Shown: positions 8,601 through 17,881, counted from the first letter of the stretch. The stretch is 60,977 bases of DNA from Herminiimonas sp. (GCA_027310305.1 DAIDBD010000101.1:1-60977); one strand, 5' to 3'. Notes: a model not told the origin generated them from the letters alone. Made by a program: numbers and translations.

Positions 8601-8887
8601 ATCACGGTCACTTGAGACAGGCCGTAACGCGATAGCGATCGGGTCTGTTGCAGATTGGGCAGGCCGGACATGGCGGTCTCAATCGGATAAGTGATGCGCT
8701 GCTCCGATTCCAGCGGAGAATAGCCGGGAGCGGCGGTATTGATCTGCACCTGGATATTGCTGATGTCCGGCACTGCGTCAATGGGCAATATCTGATAGCT
8801 GAAGATGCCTGCTGCGGCCATGCCGAGCACGGCAAGCAGGATCAGCCATCGTTGCTCGATGGCAAAGCGAATGATGCGTTCAAACAT
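5693..8887 (-). CDS. czcA: Heavy-metal RND efflux pump, inner-membrane transporter (CzcA type)
   Basis: This is the proton-driven inner-membrane pump of a tripartite metal exporter, 1064 residues, normal for the family. Transmembrane segments flank two large periplasmic loops. The fourth-helix signature DFGIIIDGAVVIVEN (about residue 400) is the HME1 pattern linked to Zn, Co and Cd, not the CusA pattern linked to Cu/Ag, so I call it CzcA-like despite the copper neighbours. The second half ends with a short charged tail. It is the last gene of czcCBA; 21 bases separate it from the adaptor gene. Substrate assignment rests on the motif and needs testing. Confidence 0.93.
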   Translation of the reverse strand: MFERIIRFAIEQRWLILLAVLGMAAAGIFSYQILPIDAVPDISNIQVQINTAAPGYSPLESEQRITYPIETAMSGLPNLQQTRSLSRYGLSQVTVIFKDGTDIYFARQLVNQRIQEAKEKLPPGIAPAMGPISTGLGEIYLWTVNARDGAKKPDGTPYTPTDLREIQDWIIKPQLRNVVGVTEINSIGGYAKEFQVAPVPAKLSSYGMTLQDVVTALDRNNSNVGAGYIEKRGEQYLIRAPGQVSSIEDIKNVILGNVDGVPIRIRDVGDVDIGRELRSGSATENGKEVVLGTVFMLIGQNSRTVSQAVDAKMKEINRSLPPGVQAVTVYDRTVLVNKAITTVKENLFEGAVLVIVILFLFLGNIRAALITATVIPLAMLFTFIGMVQFKVSANLMSLGALDFGIIIDGAVVIVENCVRRLAHAQAHHGRPLTQSERFHEVFAAAKEARRPLLFGQAIIMIVYIPIFTLTGVEGKMFHPMAFTVVTALLGAMILSVTFIPAAVALFIGSKVAEKEGFLIRWAKQLYTPTLNWVMLNRPVVLAFALVMLVLSGLLATQLGREFVPSLSEGDFLVTSTRIPGTSLTQSTAMQQQIERTLVAKFPEVERAFSRTGSAEIASDPLPPNLTDGYVMLKPEDQWPKPKKSRDELIAAIQTTLETLPGNKYEISQPIQSRFNEMISGVRSDVAVKVFGDDMEVLNATAATIAATLEKMAGAADVKVEQTTGLPMLTVNTDREKTSRYGLNVGDVQDAVAIAISGRESGTLFQGDRRFSIIVRLPENLRSDIEAIKRLPIPLPRSKGKEGQTTYVPLAEVASLELAPGPNQISREDGKRRIVVSANVRGRDIGSFVTEAEQRIQQAVKIPAGYWTTWGGQFEQLQSATRRLQIVIPVALFMVFILLFVMFGSVKDGLLVFTGIPFALTGGFVALWLRDIPISISAAVGFIALSGVAVLNGLVMISFIRTLREEGRSLDAAISEGALTRLRPVLMTALVASLGFIPMAIATGTGAEVQRPLATVVIGGILSSTLLTLLVLPLLYQFAHRKDRDEPVNESKENLILHTEATHAS

Positions 8888-8908
8888 GATCTGTGGCCTT
8901 TTTATACA

Positions 8909-10435
8909 TCAGTCGTTTTCCAAACCGGCTTTGCCGAGTTCCGCTTTCAAAACAAAGCTGCCTGCGCTTGCATACGGCGCGCCCGGCTTCATGCCCTTGA
9001 CGATCTCAACCATCTTGCCGTCTGCCAGACCAGTCGTCACCGGTTGTGCGACAAAGCCGCCCGCGACCTTCGTGAAAACGGTCGGTTTGTCATTGACGGT
9101 CTGGATCGCATCCGAAGACACGGCCACGGCCGCATCGATTGTTCCGGTGACAATATCCACATTGACGAACATGCCAGGGCGCCATGCCAGTTGCGGATTG
9201 GTAAGAGTGATGCGGGCCTTGGCGGTACGTGTCTGTTCGCCTAACAAAGAGCCGACGTAGGAGACGGTGCCGGCGGCTTTCGAGTCGAATGCGGCAGCCA
9301 GGACCGCGGCGGCAGCGCCTATCCGAACTGCGTTCAGGTCCTTTGCCGAAACAACGATTTCAGCCCATACGGAGGATAAATCCGAGACAGTGAAAATATT
9401 GGCGTCTTCCTTGACCGCTTCGCCGAGCGCCATATGTTTTTCTGTGACCATGCCGTCGAAGGGAGCGCGAATGTCGAACCGACTGAGCGCTCCCGCGCCG
9501 ACCGGCGTGGCGCCAAGCGCCAGCAGCTTTTGCTGCCCATTTTGCACGGCAATTTCAGTTTCGCGCATTACCTGCTGGGCTTGCAGGTAGTCCTGCTGGG
9601 CCGAAATTTTTTCTTCCCATAGTTTTTTCTCGCGCAGGAACGTGACCTTGGCAAGCGCGTTGCGCCGTTGCGATGCGAGCAATTCGCTGCGCAAGTCAGA
9701 CAAGGTCGAGCTGGACATCGTCGCCAGCAACTGGCCTTTTTTCACTTGCTGCCCCAAGTCGGCATACACCGCCGTCACCACGCCCGCGACCCGCGGCACG
9801 ATCTGTGCTGTCTTATCCTGGTTGAAGCGAATTTCACCCGGCAGGCGCAACACATTCTGAATGCGCGCACCATCGGCAATTTGAACGGTTACCCCGGAAT
9901 CCTTGATTTGGGCATCGGACAACTTGATCTTGCCTTCCTCTTTTGAAAAAGTGAATGCCAGAGATTCTTTCCCGATTTGCGCATTGACGGCCGCATCGAA
10001 GACATGCGGTTCAGCGACAGAATTGATGCTTTTCAAAGAATCCTTTTCAGCCGTGAAGCCGAATTCCTGTTTTTCGCCATCGGGACGCGTGAGCGTGATC
10101 GCGACTTTTGCCGCATCCGGGGCGAGCGGCTTGTTTTTATTGGTCAGGTAGACCCGAAAACGAGGCGCGCCCCCGTCTTCCGCGAGCACCACTTCGATGC
10201 CGACATCGTCCTTGACGAACAGTTTGCCGCCGTGCGGCGTCTTGGCAGACTCTTCCTTTTTACCTTCTTTAGGCTTGGGTTGTTTTTCATCCGTTTGCTC
10301 GGCTTTGGGTTGGTCTTTCCCTTTTTCCTTTGACTTGGTTTTACCGGCGCCGATAATCAAGGCGCCAAGCAACAGCCCGACGCCAACGATTCCGGCAGTG
10401 GCAACGATGTGCTTTTTACTTATATTGATTTTCAT
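8909..10435 (-). CDS. czcB: RND periplasmic adaptor (CzcB type)
   Basis: This is the membrane-fusion protein that links the inner-membrane pump and the outer-membrane channel. It has 508 residues. An N-terminal hydrophobic anchor (about 10-30) is followed by a Lys/Glu-rich, low-complexity stretch (about 31-65), then an N-terminal domain typical of CzcB with a TPHGG metal-binding-like motif. The barrel-sandwich and hairpin (PRVAGVVTAVYADLGQQVKK to FDIRAPFDGMVTEKHMALGE) and the C-terminal membrane-proximal domain follow. It starts nine bases after czcC ends. The charged linker is longer than in most relatives. Confidence 0.92.
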   Translation of the reverse strand: MKINISKKHIVATAGIVGVGLLLGALIIGAGKTKSKEKGKDQPKAEQTDEKQPKPKEGKKEESAKTPHGGKLFVKDDVGIEVVLAEDGGAPRFRVYLTNKNKPLAPDAAKVAITLTRPDGEKQEFGFTAEKDSLKSINSVAEPHVFDAAVNAQIGKESLAFTFSKEEGKIKLSDAQIKDSGVTVQIADGARIQNVLRLPGEIRFNQDKTAQIVPRVAGVVTAVYADLGQQVKKGQLLATMSSSTLSDLRSELLASQRRNALAKVTFLREKKLWEEKISAQQDYLQAQQVMRETEIAVQNGQQKLLALGATPVGAGALSRFDIRAPFDGMVTEKHMALGEAVKEDANIFTVSDLSSVWAEIVVSAKDLNAVRIGAAAAVLAAAFDSKAAGTVSYVGSLLGEQTRTAKARITLTNPQLAWRPGMFVNVDIVTGTIDAAVAVSSDAIQTVNDKPTVFTKVAGGFVAQPVTTGLADGKMVEIVKGMKPGAPYASAGSFVLKAELGKAGLEND

Positions 10436-10444
10436 ATTGTTCTC

Positions 10445-11749
10445 TTACGGCTTGATGGCGGATGGGGTTGTCAGCGGCTCACCGAGTACGCGATCGATAT
10501 CGGCAGCAGCCCGATGCGCGTCGGACAATGCACGCAGGTATTGGGATTTGGCTAGGAATAGTGTGCGTTGCGCATCAAGGACGTCGAGAAAGCTGAATTT
10601 GCCTGCTTCAAACCCCTTGGTGGCTGCATCGAAAGCGCTCGATGCGCCAGGCAGTATGTCTTTTTGCAACAGCCCGAGTTCCTGCAGCGCGGCGCCGAGC
10701 CGTTCATGCGCTTGCGCGAGATCCCCGTTCAGACGCGATTCGACGGCGACCAATTCGTCACGCGCCTTGTCGGTACGCCGCAATGCCTCGAGCAGGTTGC
10801 CTTGATTGCGATCAAATAACGGCAGTGGAATCGACAGTCCCAGGACAGCCTGATTGCGGCCCTGCTGCTGGTCGCGCTTTGCCCCCAGGATCACGGTAAC
10901 GTTCGGCGTTTGGCGACTTTTTTCAACACCTGCCAACGCCTGTCGACGCTTGATTTCCAGGCGGGCGCGCGTCACGCCCGGCGCGTTGTCGAAGCGCATG
11001 GAGAGCTCGGCAAGCGAGGGCAGCGCCGGCAAGGTTTCTACCGCTCCGTCAGCACGCTCGAATCGTGGCGATGGATTGCCCCAGGTCGCTGTCAGGCGCT
11101 TGCGTGCGCTGGCAAGTTCGCTCAAGGCTTGCACCTGCTCGACGCGCACATTGGCTTCGGCCACCCGGGCTTTGGTTTCCTCAACCGGTGATATTTTTCC
11201 GGCGGTCACCCGGTTGGATGCCGCTTTGGTCGCACGCTGCGCCAGGCCAGCCGATGCCTCGGCAAGACGCACACGTTCTTGCGCTACCACTACATCGAAA
11301 TAAGCTGTAATGACCGCCGCCCGAATGTCGGCGCGTTTTGCAAGCAGGTCAACCGCTGCGGCATCCCGCCCGCGTGTTGCTGCCTCTATGCGCGCCGCGC
11401 GTTTGCCGCCCAGCTCAATGGGTTGATTTAGCTGTAGCGTGGTGATCCGCGTCGACTGGCGCGTATCTTCAACCAGAGCCGCCACTCCCGGATTGGGTCG
11501 AGTGCGGGCTTGTTGGATCGTCGCATCGACCGCTTCCAATTCATGACGAGCCGCAGACAACTCAGCGTTGAACTGGAACGCAAACCCGATAGCAGCATCT
11601 AGCGTCAGTGGCGCAGCAGGTTCCAGGAAGCCGGACGCATACCTGGTCGCGGCATCCTTATAGGATTGACCGGCCGCGTTCATCGTTTGAGAAAAAACAG
11701 GGGAAACGACCAGTACCGCAAACCAAGCCGGTATAAAAAACCTGCGCAT
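10445..11749 (-). CDS. czcC: Outer-membrane efflux channel of the RND pump (CzcC, TolC family)
   Basis: This TolC-family outer-membrane factor has 434 residues with a signal peptide (about 1-20, ending VFSQ). The two OEP repeats are visible as heptad-rich helices (EAVDATIQQARTRPNPGVAA and its counterpart LEIKRRQALAGVEKSRQTPN), with IPLPLFDRNQGN as the usual beta-strand return. It is first in czcCBA and should close the path for metal export across the outer membrane. The ATG at 11749 has AAGGAG five bases upstream. No czcI-like gene precedes it. Its promoter and first five codons are duplicated at 5490-5583. Confidence 0.92.
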   Translation of the reverse strand: MRRFFIPAWFAVLVVSPVFSQTMNAAGQSYKDAATRYASGFLEPAAPLTLDAAIGFAFQFNAELSAARHELEAVDATIQQARTRPNPGVAALVEDTRQSTRITTLQLNQPIELGGKRAARIEAATRGRDAAAVDLLAKRADIRAAVITAYFDVVVAQERVRLAEASAGLAQRATKAASNRVTAGKISPVEETKARVAEANVRVEQVQALSELASARKRLTATWGNPSPRFERADGAVETLPALPSLAELSMRFDNAPGVTRARLEIKRRQALAGVEKSRQTPNVTVILGAKRDQQQGRNQAVLGLSIPLPLFDRNQGNLLEALRRTDKARDELVAVESRLNGDLAQAHERLGAALQELGLLQKDILPGASSAFDAATKGFEAGKFSFLDVLDAQRTLFLAKSQYLRALSDAHRAAADIDRVLGEPLTTPSAIKP

Positions 11750-11828
11750 GCAAACTCCTTGTGAACCGAGAATAGACCCGACCGACGATCAATGGCCCGA
11801 TAAAAATGAAACACGATTCGTCAGTCAG
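11735..11828 (-). promoter_or_regulatory. czcC promoter region, original copy
   Basis: This is the source copy of the segment repeated at 5490-5583, with the native czcC start. Upstream, 11820-11840 holds an inverted repeat (GTCAGT, nine-base spacer, ACTGAC) that could be an operator. The duplicate ends inside this element and keeps only its left half, so the two promoters may differ in control. Confidence 0.75.
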
Positions 11829-11994
11829 GAAGTAACTGACTTGAATGACTCCGAGAGTCGCCTGTACTATGTGGCGCGCCTCGAATCCAGAACGAGAATC
11901 GCATTTGTATAAATTGGTTTGGACGAGCATCACAGTGCCGAGCTCGCGACGCTCCAGGTTTTCCAAATGACTTCCCCATGGCATCGCGTCCCGA

Positions 11995-14616
11995 CTAGGG
12001 TGCGACATCCAAAATCATGATCAAACCGCCGCCGCCTTTTTCTTCCGTATTGTTATTCGTCGTGTGATGCGCGATATGACAATGCACCAACCATTTGCCG
12101 GGACGAAGCGCCTTCCAGATAACATCGTAGCGTTGACCCGGGCCGACGTTGACGGTATCTGCCTTGAACCGCGCTTGCTCGGCCAGCACTTCACCGTCGC
12201 GCGCGACCACCGTGAAGGGGCCGCCATGGACATGCATCGGATGAATAAAATTGCTGTTGCTGCCGATAAATCGCAGTTTTATCGTTTGGCCCACCTTCAA
12301 TTTGACCGTATCGGTAGCGGGATAAGCCTTGCCGTTGATCGTGAAGTAGTTCGGCATTCCGCCTTCCATCGGCATGCTGGGATAGGTCAGCCCTTCACGC
12401 TGCAACCATTCCTGCAACTGAATCGTGTATTCCGTGTCGGCCGCCGGTTCCTTCGCTTTTTCCTTCGGATCAATAATCAACGCACCGTACAGGCCGAGCC
12501 CTTGTTGGCGGTCGCTATGATCATGCGAATGATAAAAGTAGGTGCCGGACTGCTCAGTCGTGAATTCGTAGGTGAATGTGCCGCCCGGTTGAATTGGCGC
12601 CTGCGTGATTTGCGCCGGTCCGTCCATCTCGTTAGGAAGAATCAGGCCGTGCCAATGGACGGTCGTCGATTCGGGTAGCCTGTTTTTGACGTTGATCCTG
12701 ACGCGGTCGCCCTCGGTTACCCGAATGCGCGGCCCTGGAATTTGCTGGTTGAAGGTGTACGCGTCAACCTGCACGCCAGGCAGTATCGACCAACGAATGA
12801 CCGATGTTTCGAGATCGAAGATCTTCACACCGTTTTCGATACGGGGCTGGAGCAATGCATCGCCTTTGGCATCGGGCGGAGCCGTATAAGCGATGTCCCG
12901 AGGCTTGACCGCCGCCATATCGCGCATCGCCGCCCCGGGCGTATCGTAAGTCATGATCATGCCGGGCGGCATGATGGAGCCGCCGACATCGCGCAGGCTC
13001 AACGACATGTTGACGCCGAACGACGGCAACACCATGCCGGCGGCGAGCATCAAGAAGGTAATCAGCGCTACGGTGGCGAGCTGCGGCCTGGTAACGTTGC
13101 TACGCATGTCACCATGACCACCTTCCTTGGCGTCTCCGTTGCCGTCTTTCATCGCGGCGTGATCCATCGACTCGGTCGTTTTCGAGCCTTCTTGCATGGC
13201 TGCGTGGTCCATTTTCATCGGAGCGGCTGTTCGCGCAGAAGCGTGCTTCGTTGCAGCGGGCGCCTCAGATGGCTGCTTTTCGCTTTTTCCGGCGTGCGCA
13301 TCATTGTCCTGGCCCGCCGAGTTCACGTTGCGCGACTCCACGCCAACGCCGTAGGTATAAACAAGCTCGCCGCCGAGCCAACCTTGAAAAGCCGCCAACC
13401 CGAGCACCAGAAAGGCGGCAACAAGATAGAGCCAGTCCAGCGCGAATCCCTCTTCCATATGGATCAGCCATCGCCAGACAGCCAGCAAGGCGATTGCCGC
13501 CACCAACGCAAAACCGATCTTCATGTGCTTGTGCACGCGTTGATGCGTGGCGTGCGCAAGTTGCGCGCGGTTCATGTCATAAATGCCTGCAAGTATCGTC
13601 AGGACGCCGCCTGCCGCCGCACCCGGCAGCGCCCACGCGGCCACGACCTGCAAGCCATTGCCGGCGCCAAGAAATGCAAAGAAATCGGCGCCAACGGAAA
13701 GAACCAGCAGCGCGATTGGAAAATGCACGAAAACGGGATGGATCGGTTTCATGGGCTTGTCGCCAGCCATGCTCTTCGACGATTCATGATCCATCGGCTT
13801 GCCGCCATCGCCGCCATGTTGCATCGCCGCGTGATCCATCGTCATTGGCGCGCCCTGCGGCGACGGTTTCGCGTTTTCTCTTGCTTGAACGGCGCTTCTG
13901 TCTGCATCTGCCGGAGCGTTTTTGCCTGCGGGGGCCATACGGCTGCCTCCCTTGCGCTCGGTCATCAGCCCATGCTTCATTTTCTTGGCGACCATCCACA
14001 GATTCACCGGATAAGCAACGAGAAATCCGATCGAAACACCCAGCGACATCACACCCCAGAACACCAGCTCGGTCGGATCCATGGCCCGCATGTCGCGGCC
14101 CATCATCAGCAAAATCATGATCGGCGCCATGCCGGCCATCATCGTATTCATGCTGATGAATTCAGGCATGAACGATTTACGCACGTTTTCGAAATAGGAA
14201 CCGCCCATCATGCTTTTCATGAAGAGCGACTGGAAGATCAGCAGGCCAAAGAGAAAGCCGGCCAGATATTCAATGATGACATCCAGCCACATCGGCAGGC
14301 CCAGCAACGCAGTGACGGTGGCCGCGAAAATAATGCCGGTTGCGTCGCCCGCTACACAATGGATCGTCGATCCTATTCCCTGTTTCCAGAGCGGCTTGAT
14401 GAATTCTTCGTGCGCGCCTTCAGAGGGCTCCTTGTCCGCCATGACATACATTAAAAGTCCGAGCGGTCCCATATACAGCGTTATCAAAACAAAGCCCCAT
14501 TTCATCACCAGCGGCTCGGGATTGTTTTTGAATTGGTCGTATGCGACGTAGGCGGTGGAAAGAGCCGCAAGGGCGAACCAGACGACCAGGAAATAATCAA
14601 TGGGGCGAATCAGCAT
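11995..14616 (-). CDS. DUF4396-DUF2231-multicopper oxidase fusion protein
   Basis: This 873-residue protein joins three parts. Residues about 10-225 are a polytopic DUF4396 domain (CVAGDATGIIFAATVTALLG, SMMGGSYFENVRKSFMPEF). A His/Met-rich linker with MDHAAM leads to a DUF2231 four-helix domain from about 285 (IHPVFVHFPIALLVLSVGAD). A second linker with repeated MDHAAM and a further hydrophobic segment (about 510-530) lead to a multicopper oxidase domain (about 590-873). The copper ligands are present: TTVHWHG (about 652), YFYHSHDHSD (about 692), HPMHVHGG (about 792) and LVHCHIAHHTTN (about 845). It probably oxidises Cu(I) on the periplasmic face while anchored in the membrane. Such oxidase and membrane domains are usually separate proteins. 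It sits upstream of czcCBA and downstream of the reductase gene. Confidence 0.88.
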   Translation of the reverse strand: MLIRPIDYFLVVWFALAALSTAYVAYDQFKNNPEPLVMKWGFVLITLYMGPLGLLMYVMADKEPSEGAHEEFIKPLWKQGIGSTIHCVAGDATGIIFAATVTALLGLPMWLDVIIEYLAGFLFGLLIFQSLFMKSMMGGSYFENVRKSFMPEFISMNTMMAGMAPIMILLMMGRDMRAMDPTELVFWGVMSLGVSIGFLVAYPVNLWMVAKKMKHGLMTERKGGSRMAPAGKNAPADADRSAVQARENAKPSPQGAPMTMDHAAMQHGGDGGKPMDHESSKSMAGDKPMKPIHPVFVHFPIALLVLSVGADFFAFLGAGNGLQVVAAWALPGAAAGGVLTILAGIYDMNRAQLAHATHQRVHKHMKIGFALVAAIALLAVWRWLIHMEEGFALDWLYLVAAFLVLGLAAFQGWLGGELVYTYGVGVESRNVNSAGQDNDAHAGKSEKQPSEAPAATKHASARTAAPMKMDHAAMQEGSKTTESMDHAAMKDGNGDAKEGGHGDMRSNVTRPQLATVALITFLMLAAGMVLPSFGVNMSLSLRDVGGSIMPPGMIMTYDTPGAAMRDMAAVKPRDIAYTAPPDAKGDALLQPRIENGVKIFDLETSVIRWSILPGVQVDAYTFNQQIPGPRIRVTEGDRVRINVKNRLPESTTVHWHGLILPNEMDGPAQITQAPIQPGGTFTYEFTTEQSGTYFYHSHDHSDRQQGLGLYGALIIDPKEKAKEPAADTEYTIQLQEWLQREGLTYPSMPMEGGMPNYFTINGKAYPATDTVKLKVGQTIKLRFIGSNSNFIHPMHVHGGPFTVVARDGEVLAEQARFKADTVNVGPGQRYDVIWKALRPGKWLVHCHIAHHTTNNNTEEKGGGGLIMILDVAP

Positions 14617-14810
14617 GCGACTTCCTTTGAGGGTTTGCTGGACGCAAGACCTGTTGACACATGTTTATATGGAAAAAAACCGTACCGGCTCCATTGAACT
14701 CAAAATGCAATGCCTCGATGATGAAATAAAACACATCCGGGCTGCGCTGCACAACCGCCTGTTATCGGTTCACGCCATGATCCTTGCCGCTTCGTTCGAT
14801 CCAGGTAAAT

Positions 14811-15716
14811 CTACAACCGGTTATGGATGGCTGTCGCGGCAATGGCGGCGTGCCCGTTCGCAACGCTGATTTGATTCAATCCTTCAACGATATCGCCGGC
14901 AGCGTACAAGCCTTCCACCGATGTTTGCAGATGGGCGTCAACAACGATCTGGCCGTCATCGTCACAATCTGCTCCCAGGCTTTGCGCCAAGCGGGAATTG
15001 ACATCGATGCCCAACGCGGAATACAGCACGTCGAACCGATGGATACTGCCGTCATGCAGGTGCGCAGCGATACCTTGATTATCTTCGCACACCAGAGCCG
15101 ACGTCTTGCCGTCGATAACGCGGATCTGCCGCTCCTTTAACTGATGATGCTGTTGCTGGGTGAGATTCCTTTGCGCGTCAGGCGTCAACAGCGTCAAATC
15201 CGTCGCAAAATGTTTGATAAACAATGCTTCATTGACGCCATGCTTGCCTGTTCCTAAAACGGCCACTTTCTTTCCGATGGCTTCATAGCCGTCACAAACC
15301 GGACAATAGCGCAGACATCCGGACTGGAGCGCTTCCTTGATGCCGTCGATATCCGGCGCAACATCGGTGACGCCGGTTGCCAGCAGTACCGTTCTGGCAC
15401 GAATCGATCCTTGTCCTGACATCGCCATAAAGGTGCCGTCCGGCAGTTTATCGAGCCGTTCGATCGTGCCGGCGACAATGCGTACGCCATACCGGGTTGC
15501 TTGCGCGCGCAGCCGCTCCAGCAATTCCTTGCCCGGCACGCCTTCCGGAAAACCGGAATAATTGTGCGAGATGGGAATCAGCGACAGACGGCTTTTACCG
15601 GCATCGACCAGCAGGATGTTGCGGCGAAAGCGTGACAGGTAGATTGCTCCGGTGAAACCGGCAGCACCGCCGCCGATGACCAAGCAGTCAAGCAATTCGG
15701 CATCAAGAGTCGTCAT
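14811..15716 (-). CDS. Thioredoxin-reductase-like FAD/NAD(P)H oxidoreductase
   Basis: This is a class II pyridine nucleotide disulfide oxidoreductase fold of about 301 residues. It shows an FAD-binding [16 protein letters not shown], a redox-active CPVCDG (CxxC as in TrxB), a degenerate NAD(P) motif [11 protein letters not shown] and a C-terminal [14 protein letters not shown]. It resembles TrxB homologues found in metal clusters rather than the housekeeping enzyme, since GTGKHG replaces GGGxxA. I chose the ATG at 15716 ([17 protein letters not shown]); an in-frame ATG at 15794 would add 26 residues without family support. The gene begins 84 bases after the end of the sensor kinase on the same strand. 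Electron acceptor unknown. Confidence 0.82.
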   Translation of the reverse strand: MTTLDAELLDCLVIGGGAAGFTGAIYLSRFRRNILLVDAGKSRLSLIPISHNYSGFPEGVPGKELLERLRAQATRYGVRIVAGTIERLDKLPDGTFMAMSGQGSIRARTVLLATGVTDVAPDIDGIKEALQSGCLRYCPVCDGYEAIGKKVAVLGTGKHGVNEALFIKHFATDLTLLTPDAQRNLTQQQHHQLKERQIRVIDGKTSALVCEDNQGIAAHLHDGSIHRFDVLYSALGIDVNSRLAQSLGADCDDDGQIVVDAHLQTSVEGLYAAGDIVEGLNQISVANGHAAIAATAIHNRL

Positions 15717-15800
15717 CGCATCTTTCAAAGGAGTGGGTGTTACCGGTTCAATTTCGATAGTTCGGCGTGGCGCCAGCCGGGATAGTATTTCCAATCGGTT

Positions 15801-17210
15801 TTATAATCTCTGCGCGCCGAACCGCAGGTAAAACGTCGTGCTCTCGCCGATAACGCTGCGCACAGTCACTTCGCCGCCATGCAAATGCATGATCGCGCGC
15901 ACGATGGCCAGTCCCAATCCGGCGGACCGGGATGACGCCGAACGCGCGGCATCGGCCCGGTAGTAACGATCGAAAATATGCGGCACATGCTCTGGAGGAA
16001 TCTGCGGTCCGGAGTTTTCCACCGTGATCTCCAGGCTTTGCGGATACGCGTTTGCGGACAGGCGGACCAAGCCTCCGCGCGGCGTGTGCTGGATTGCGTT
16101 CGACACCAGATTGCTGACCGCGCGCTGAAAAAGAATCGGATCGGCGCTGACCGATGTATCATGGGCTTCGACGGCCAGCGTCACGCCTGCTTCCTCCGCC
16201 AACCCTTCAAAATAATCGCGAATGCGTTCGAGCTCTGTTTTTACGCTCAGCGTTTCCCGGGACACCGCCAACTGCGCATTGTCGGCGCGCGCCAGAAACA
16301 GCGTGTTTTCGATCATCCGCGCCAGCCGTTCGTATTCTTCGATGTTGGATACCAGCAGCGTCTGGTATTCATCGTTTTCTCTCGGGCGAGACAACGCGAC
16401 TTGCGTTTCCACCATCAACGTGTTGATCGGCGTACGCAGATCATGGGCAAGATCGGCGGCAAACCGCGATAGACGTTGCACGCCGTCTTCGAGACGGTCC
16501 AGCATCGCATTGAATGCGGCTCCCAGTTCGCGCAATTCGGTAGGCGTGTCATGGACGGAGAGCCGGGTGTTGAGGCGATGCGTGGAGATATCGTTGGCCT
16601 TTCCGATGACGGATCGCAATGGCCGCATTGCCAGGCGAACGATCAGAAAACCGAGCGCTGCCGCCAGCACCGCGCCGATGCAGACCGCCAGAAACAAATT
16701 CCTGCCGTATTCCTGCAATAACGCCGACCGATCCGAGCTTTCGCGGGCGACGATAATCCGGACCGGCACTTGCACCGATCCGCCGATCGAGCCGATTGCG
16801 CCCACCAGGCGGCCGGTGCCGGTGACGGGATGCCAATATCGGACATCCGCTTCGGCAGGATCGCGTCCCGCCGGCACCATATCGACCGGTGGCAACGGGC
16901 GCGACGACTCGGCACTTTGCACGAGGATTTGCCCGCCCGGTCCAACCAGTCGCAGCACGAGTCCCTCATGTCCGAACACCGCATCCAGAAAGGGATGGGG
17001 AGACCGCTCAATGGCGTCGATCGATTGCACTTCCAGCAGAAGATGGCGAACCAACGTGATCTTGCCGATCAGTTCCTCATCGTCGCGGCGTTCCAGTTGC
17101 TGGGCCAGCGCCTGATACAGATACGCGCCGACCGCCGCGAAGGTGAGCAGGGCGACGCCCGCGAACAGCAGCGCGAGCCGTACCGTGATCGACAGTGATT
17201 TGCCTGGCAT
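15801..17210 (-). CDS. copS: Heavy-metal sensor histidine kinase (CopS/CusS family)
   Basis: This membrane-bound kinase has 469 residues. TM1 (about 8-32) and TM2 (about 165-187) enclose a periplasmic sensor of about 130 residues. A HAMP linker follows, then HisKA with FAADLAHDLRTPINTLMVET (phospho-accepting His near 256). The ATPase domain has NLVSNAIQHTP and a G-box ending AGLGLAIV. It matches the heavy-metal kinase family that senses periplasmic Cu(I). Its start overlaps the end of the response regulator gene by one base, so the two are translationally coupled. It should phosphorylate the CopR-like regulator encoded just upstream. Confidence 0.9.
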   Translation of the reverse strand: MPGKSLSITVRLALLFAGVALLTFAAVGAYLYQALAQQLERRDDEELIGKITLVRHLLLEVQSIDAIERSPHPFLDAVFGHEGLVLRLVGPGGQILVQSAESSRPLPPVDMVPAGRDPAEADVRYWHPVTGTGRLVGAIGSIGGSVQVPVRIIVARESSDRSALLQEYGRNLFLAVCIGAVLAAALGFLIVRLAMRPLRSVIGKANDISTHRLNTRLSVHDTPTELRELGAAFNAMLDRLEDGVQRLSRFAADLAHDLRTPINTLMVETQVALSRPRENDEYQTLLVSNIEEYERLARMIENTLFLARADNAQLAVSRETLSVKTELERIRDYFEGLAEEAGVTLAVEAHDTSVSADPILFQRAVSNLVSNAIQHTPRGGLVRLSANAYPQSLEITVENSGPQIPPEHVPHIFDRYYRADAARSASSRSAGLGLAIVRAIMHLHGGEVTVRSVIGESTTFYLRFGAQRL

Positions 17211-17881
17211 CAGTTGCGCTCTTCCACCAGATAACCCATGCCGCGTACCGTGTGCACCAGCTTGTTAGGGAACGGATCGTCGACTTTCGCGCGCAAACGA
17301 CGAATCGCGACATCCACCACATTGGTATCGGAATCGAAATTCATGTCCCAGACTTGCGAGGCGATCAGCGACCGGGATAACACCTCGCCTTGCCGCTTTA
17401 CAAGGAGGTGCAGCAGCGCAAATTCCTTCGCGGTCAGATCGAGGCGAGCACCGTCTCGCGTCACCCGCCGCTTGAGCACGTCGATTTCCAGATCGGCGAG
17501 GTGAATCGTTTCCGCTTCCCGTACCGGGCCGCGCCGCAGCAGCGTCCTGATGCGCGCCAGCAATTCCGCGAACGCAAACGGTTTGACCAGATAATCGTCG
17601 GCGCCGAGTTCCAATCCCTTGACCCGATCCGCCACGTCATCGCGCGCCGTGAGAAACAGCACCGGCGTCTCTTTTTTCTCGCGCAGTTTCTGCAATATGC
17701 TCCAACCATCCATTTTCGGCAGCATGACATCCAGCACGATCAGGTCATAGTCCTGCTCGACGGCCAGATTCAATCCATCCGGGCCGGTGCGGGCCAGGTC
17801 GGCAACGAAGCCGGACTCGGCCAATCCTTTGCATAAGTAATCGCCGGTTTTGGGCTCGTCTTCAACAATCAGTATGCGCAT
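17210..17881 (-). CDS. copR: Copper-responsive response regulator (CopR/CusR, OmpR family)
   Basis: This DNA-binding regulator has 223 residues. The receiver domain shows the acidic pair ED (7-8), phosphorylation site Asp51 in [13 protein letters not shown] and Lys near 101. The winged-helix output domain ends with the usual [11 protein letters not shown] and RGMGYLVEE. It closely fits the CusR/CopR group. Divergent promoters lie between it and the cusF-like gene, with a candidate operator 51 bases from its start. It probably activates both its own operon and the periplasmic copper genes to the right. Confidence 0.92.
   Translation of the reverse strand: MRILIVEDEPKTGDYLCKGLAESGFVADLARTGPDGLNLAVEQDYDLIVLDVMLPKMDGWSILQKLREKKETPVLFLTARDDVADRVKGLELGADDYLVKPFAFAELLARIRTLLRRGPVREAETIHLADLEIDVLKRRVTRDGARLDLTAKEFALLHLLVKRQGEVLSRSLIASQVWDMNFDSDTNVVDVAIRRLRAKVDDPFPNKLVHTVRGMGYLVEERN

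Noticed and set aside
12742-14454. 570-codon plus-strand open frame opposite the multicopper oxidase fusion
   Set aside because: His/Arg-rich shadow of the real minus-strand gene, which has clear domains; no start signal or family match.
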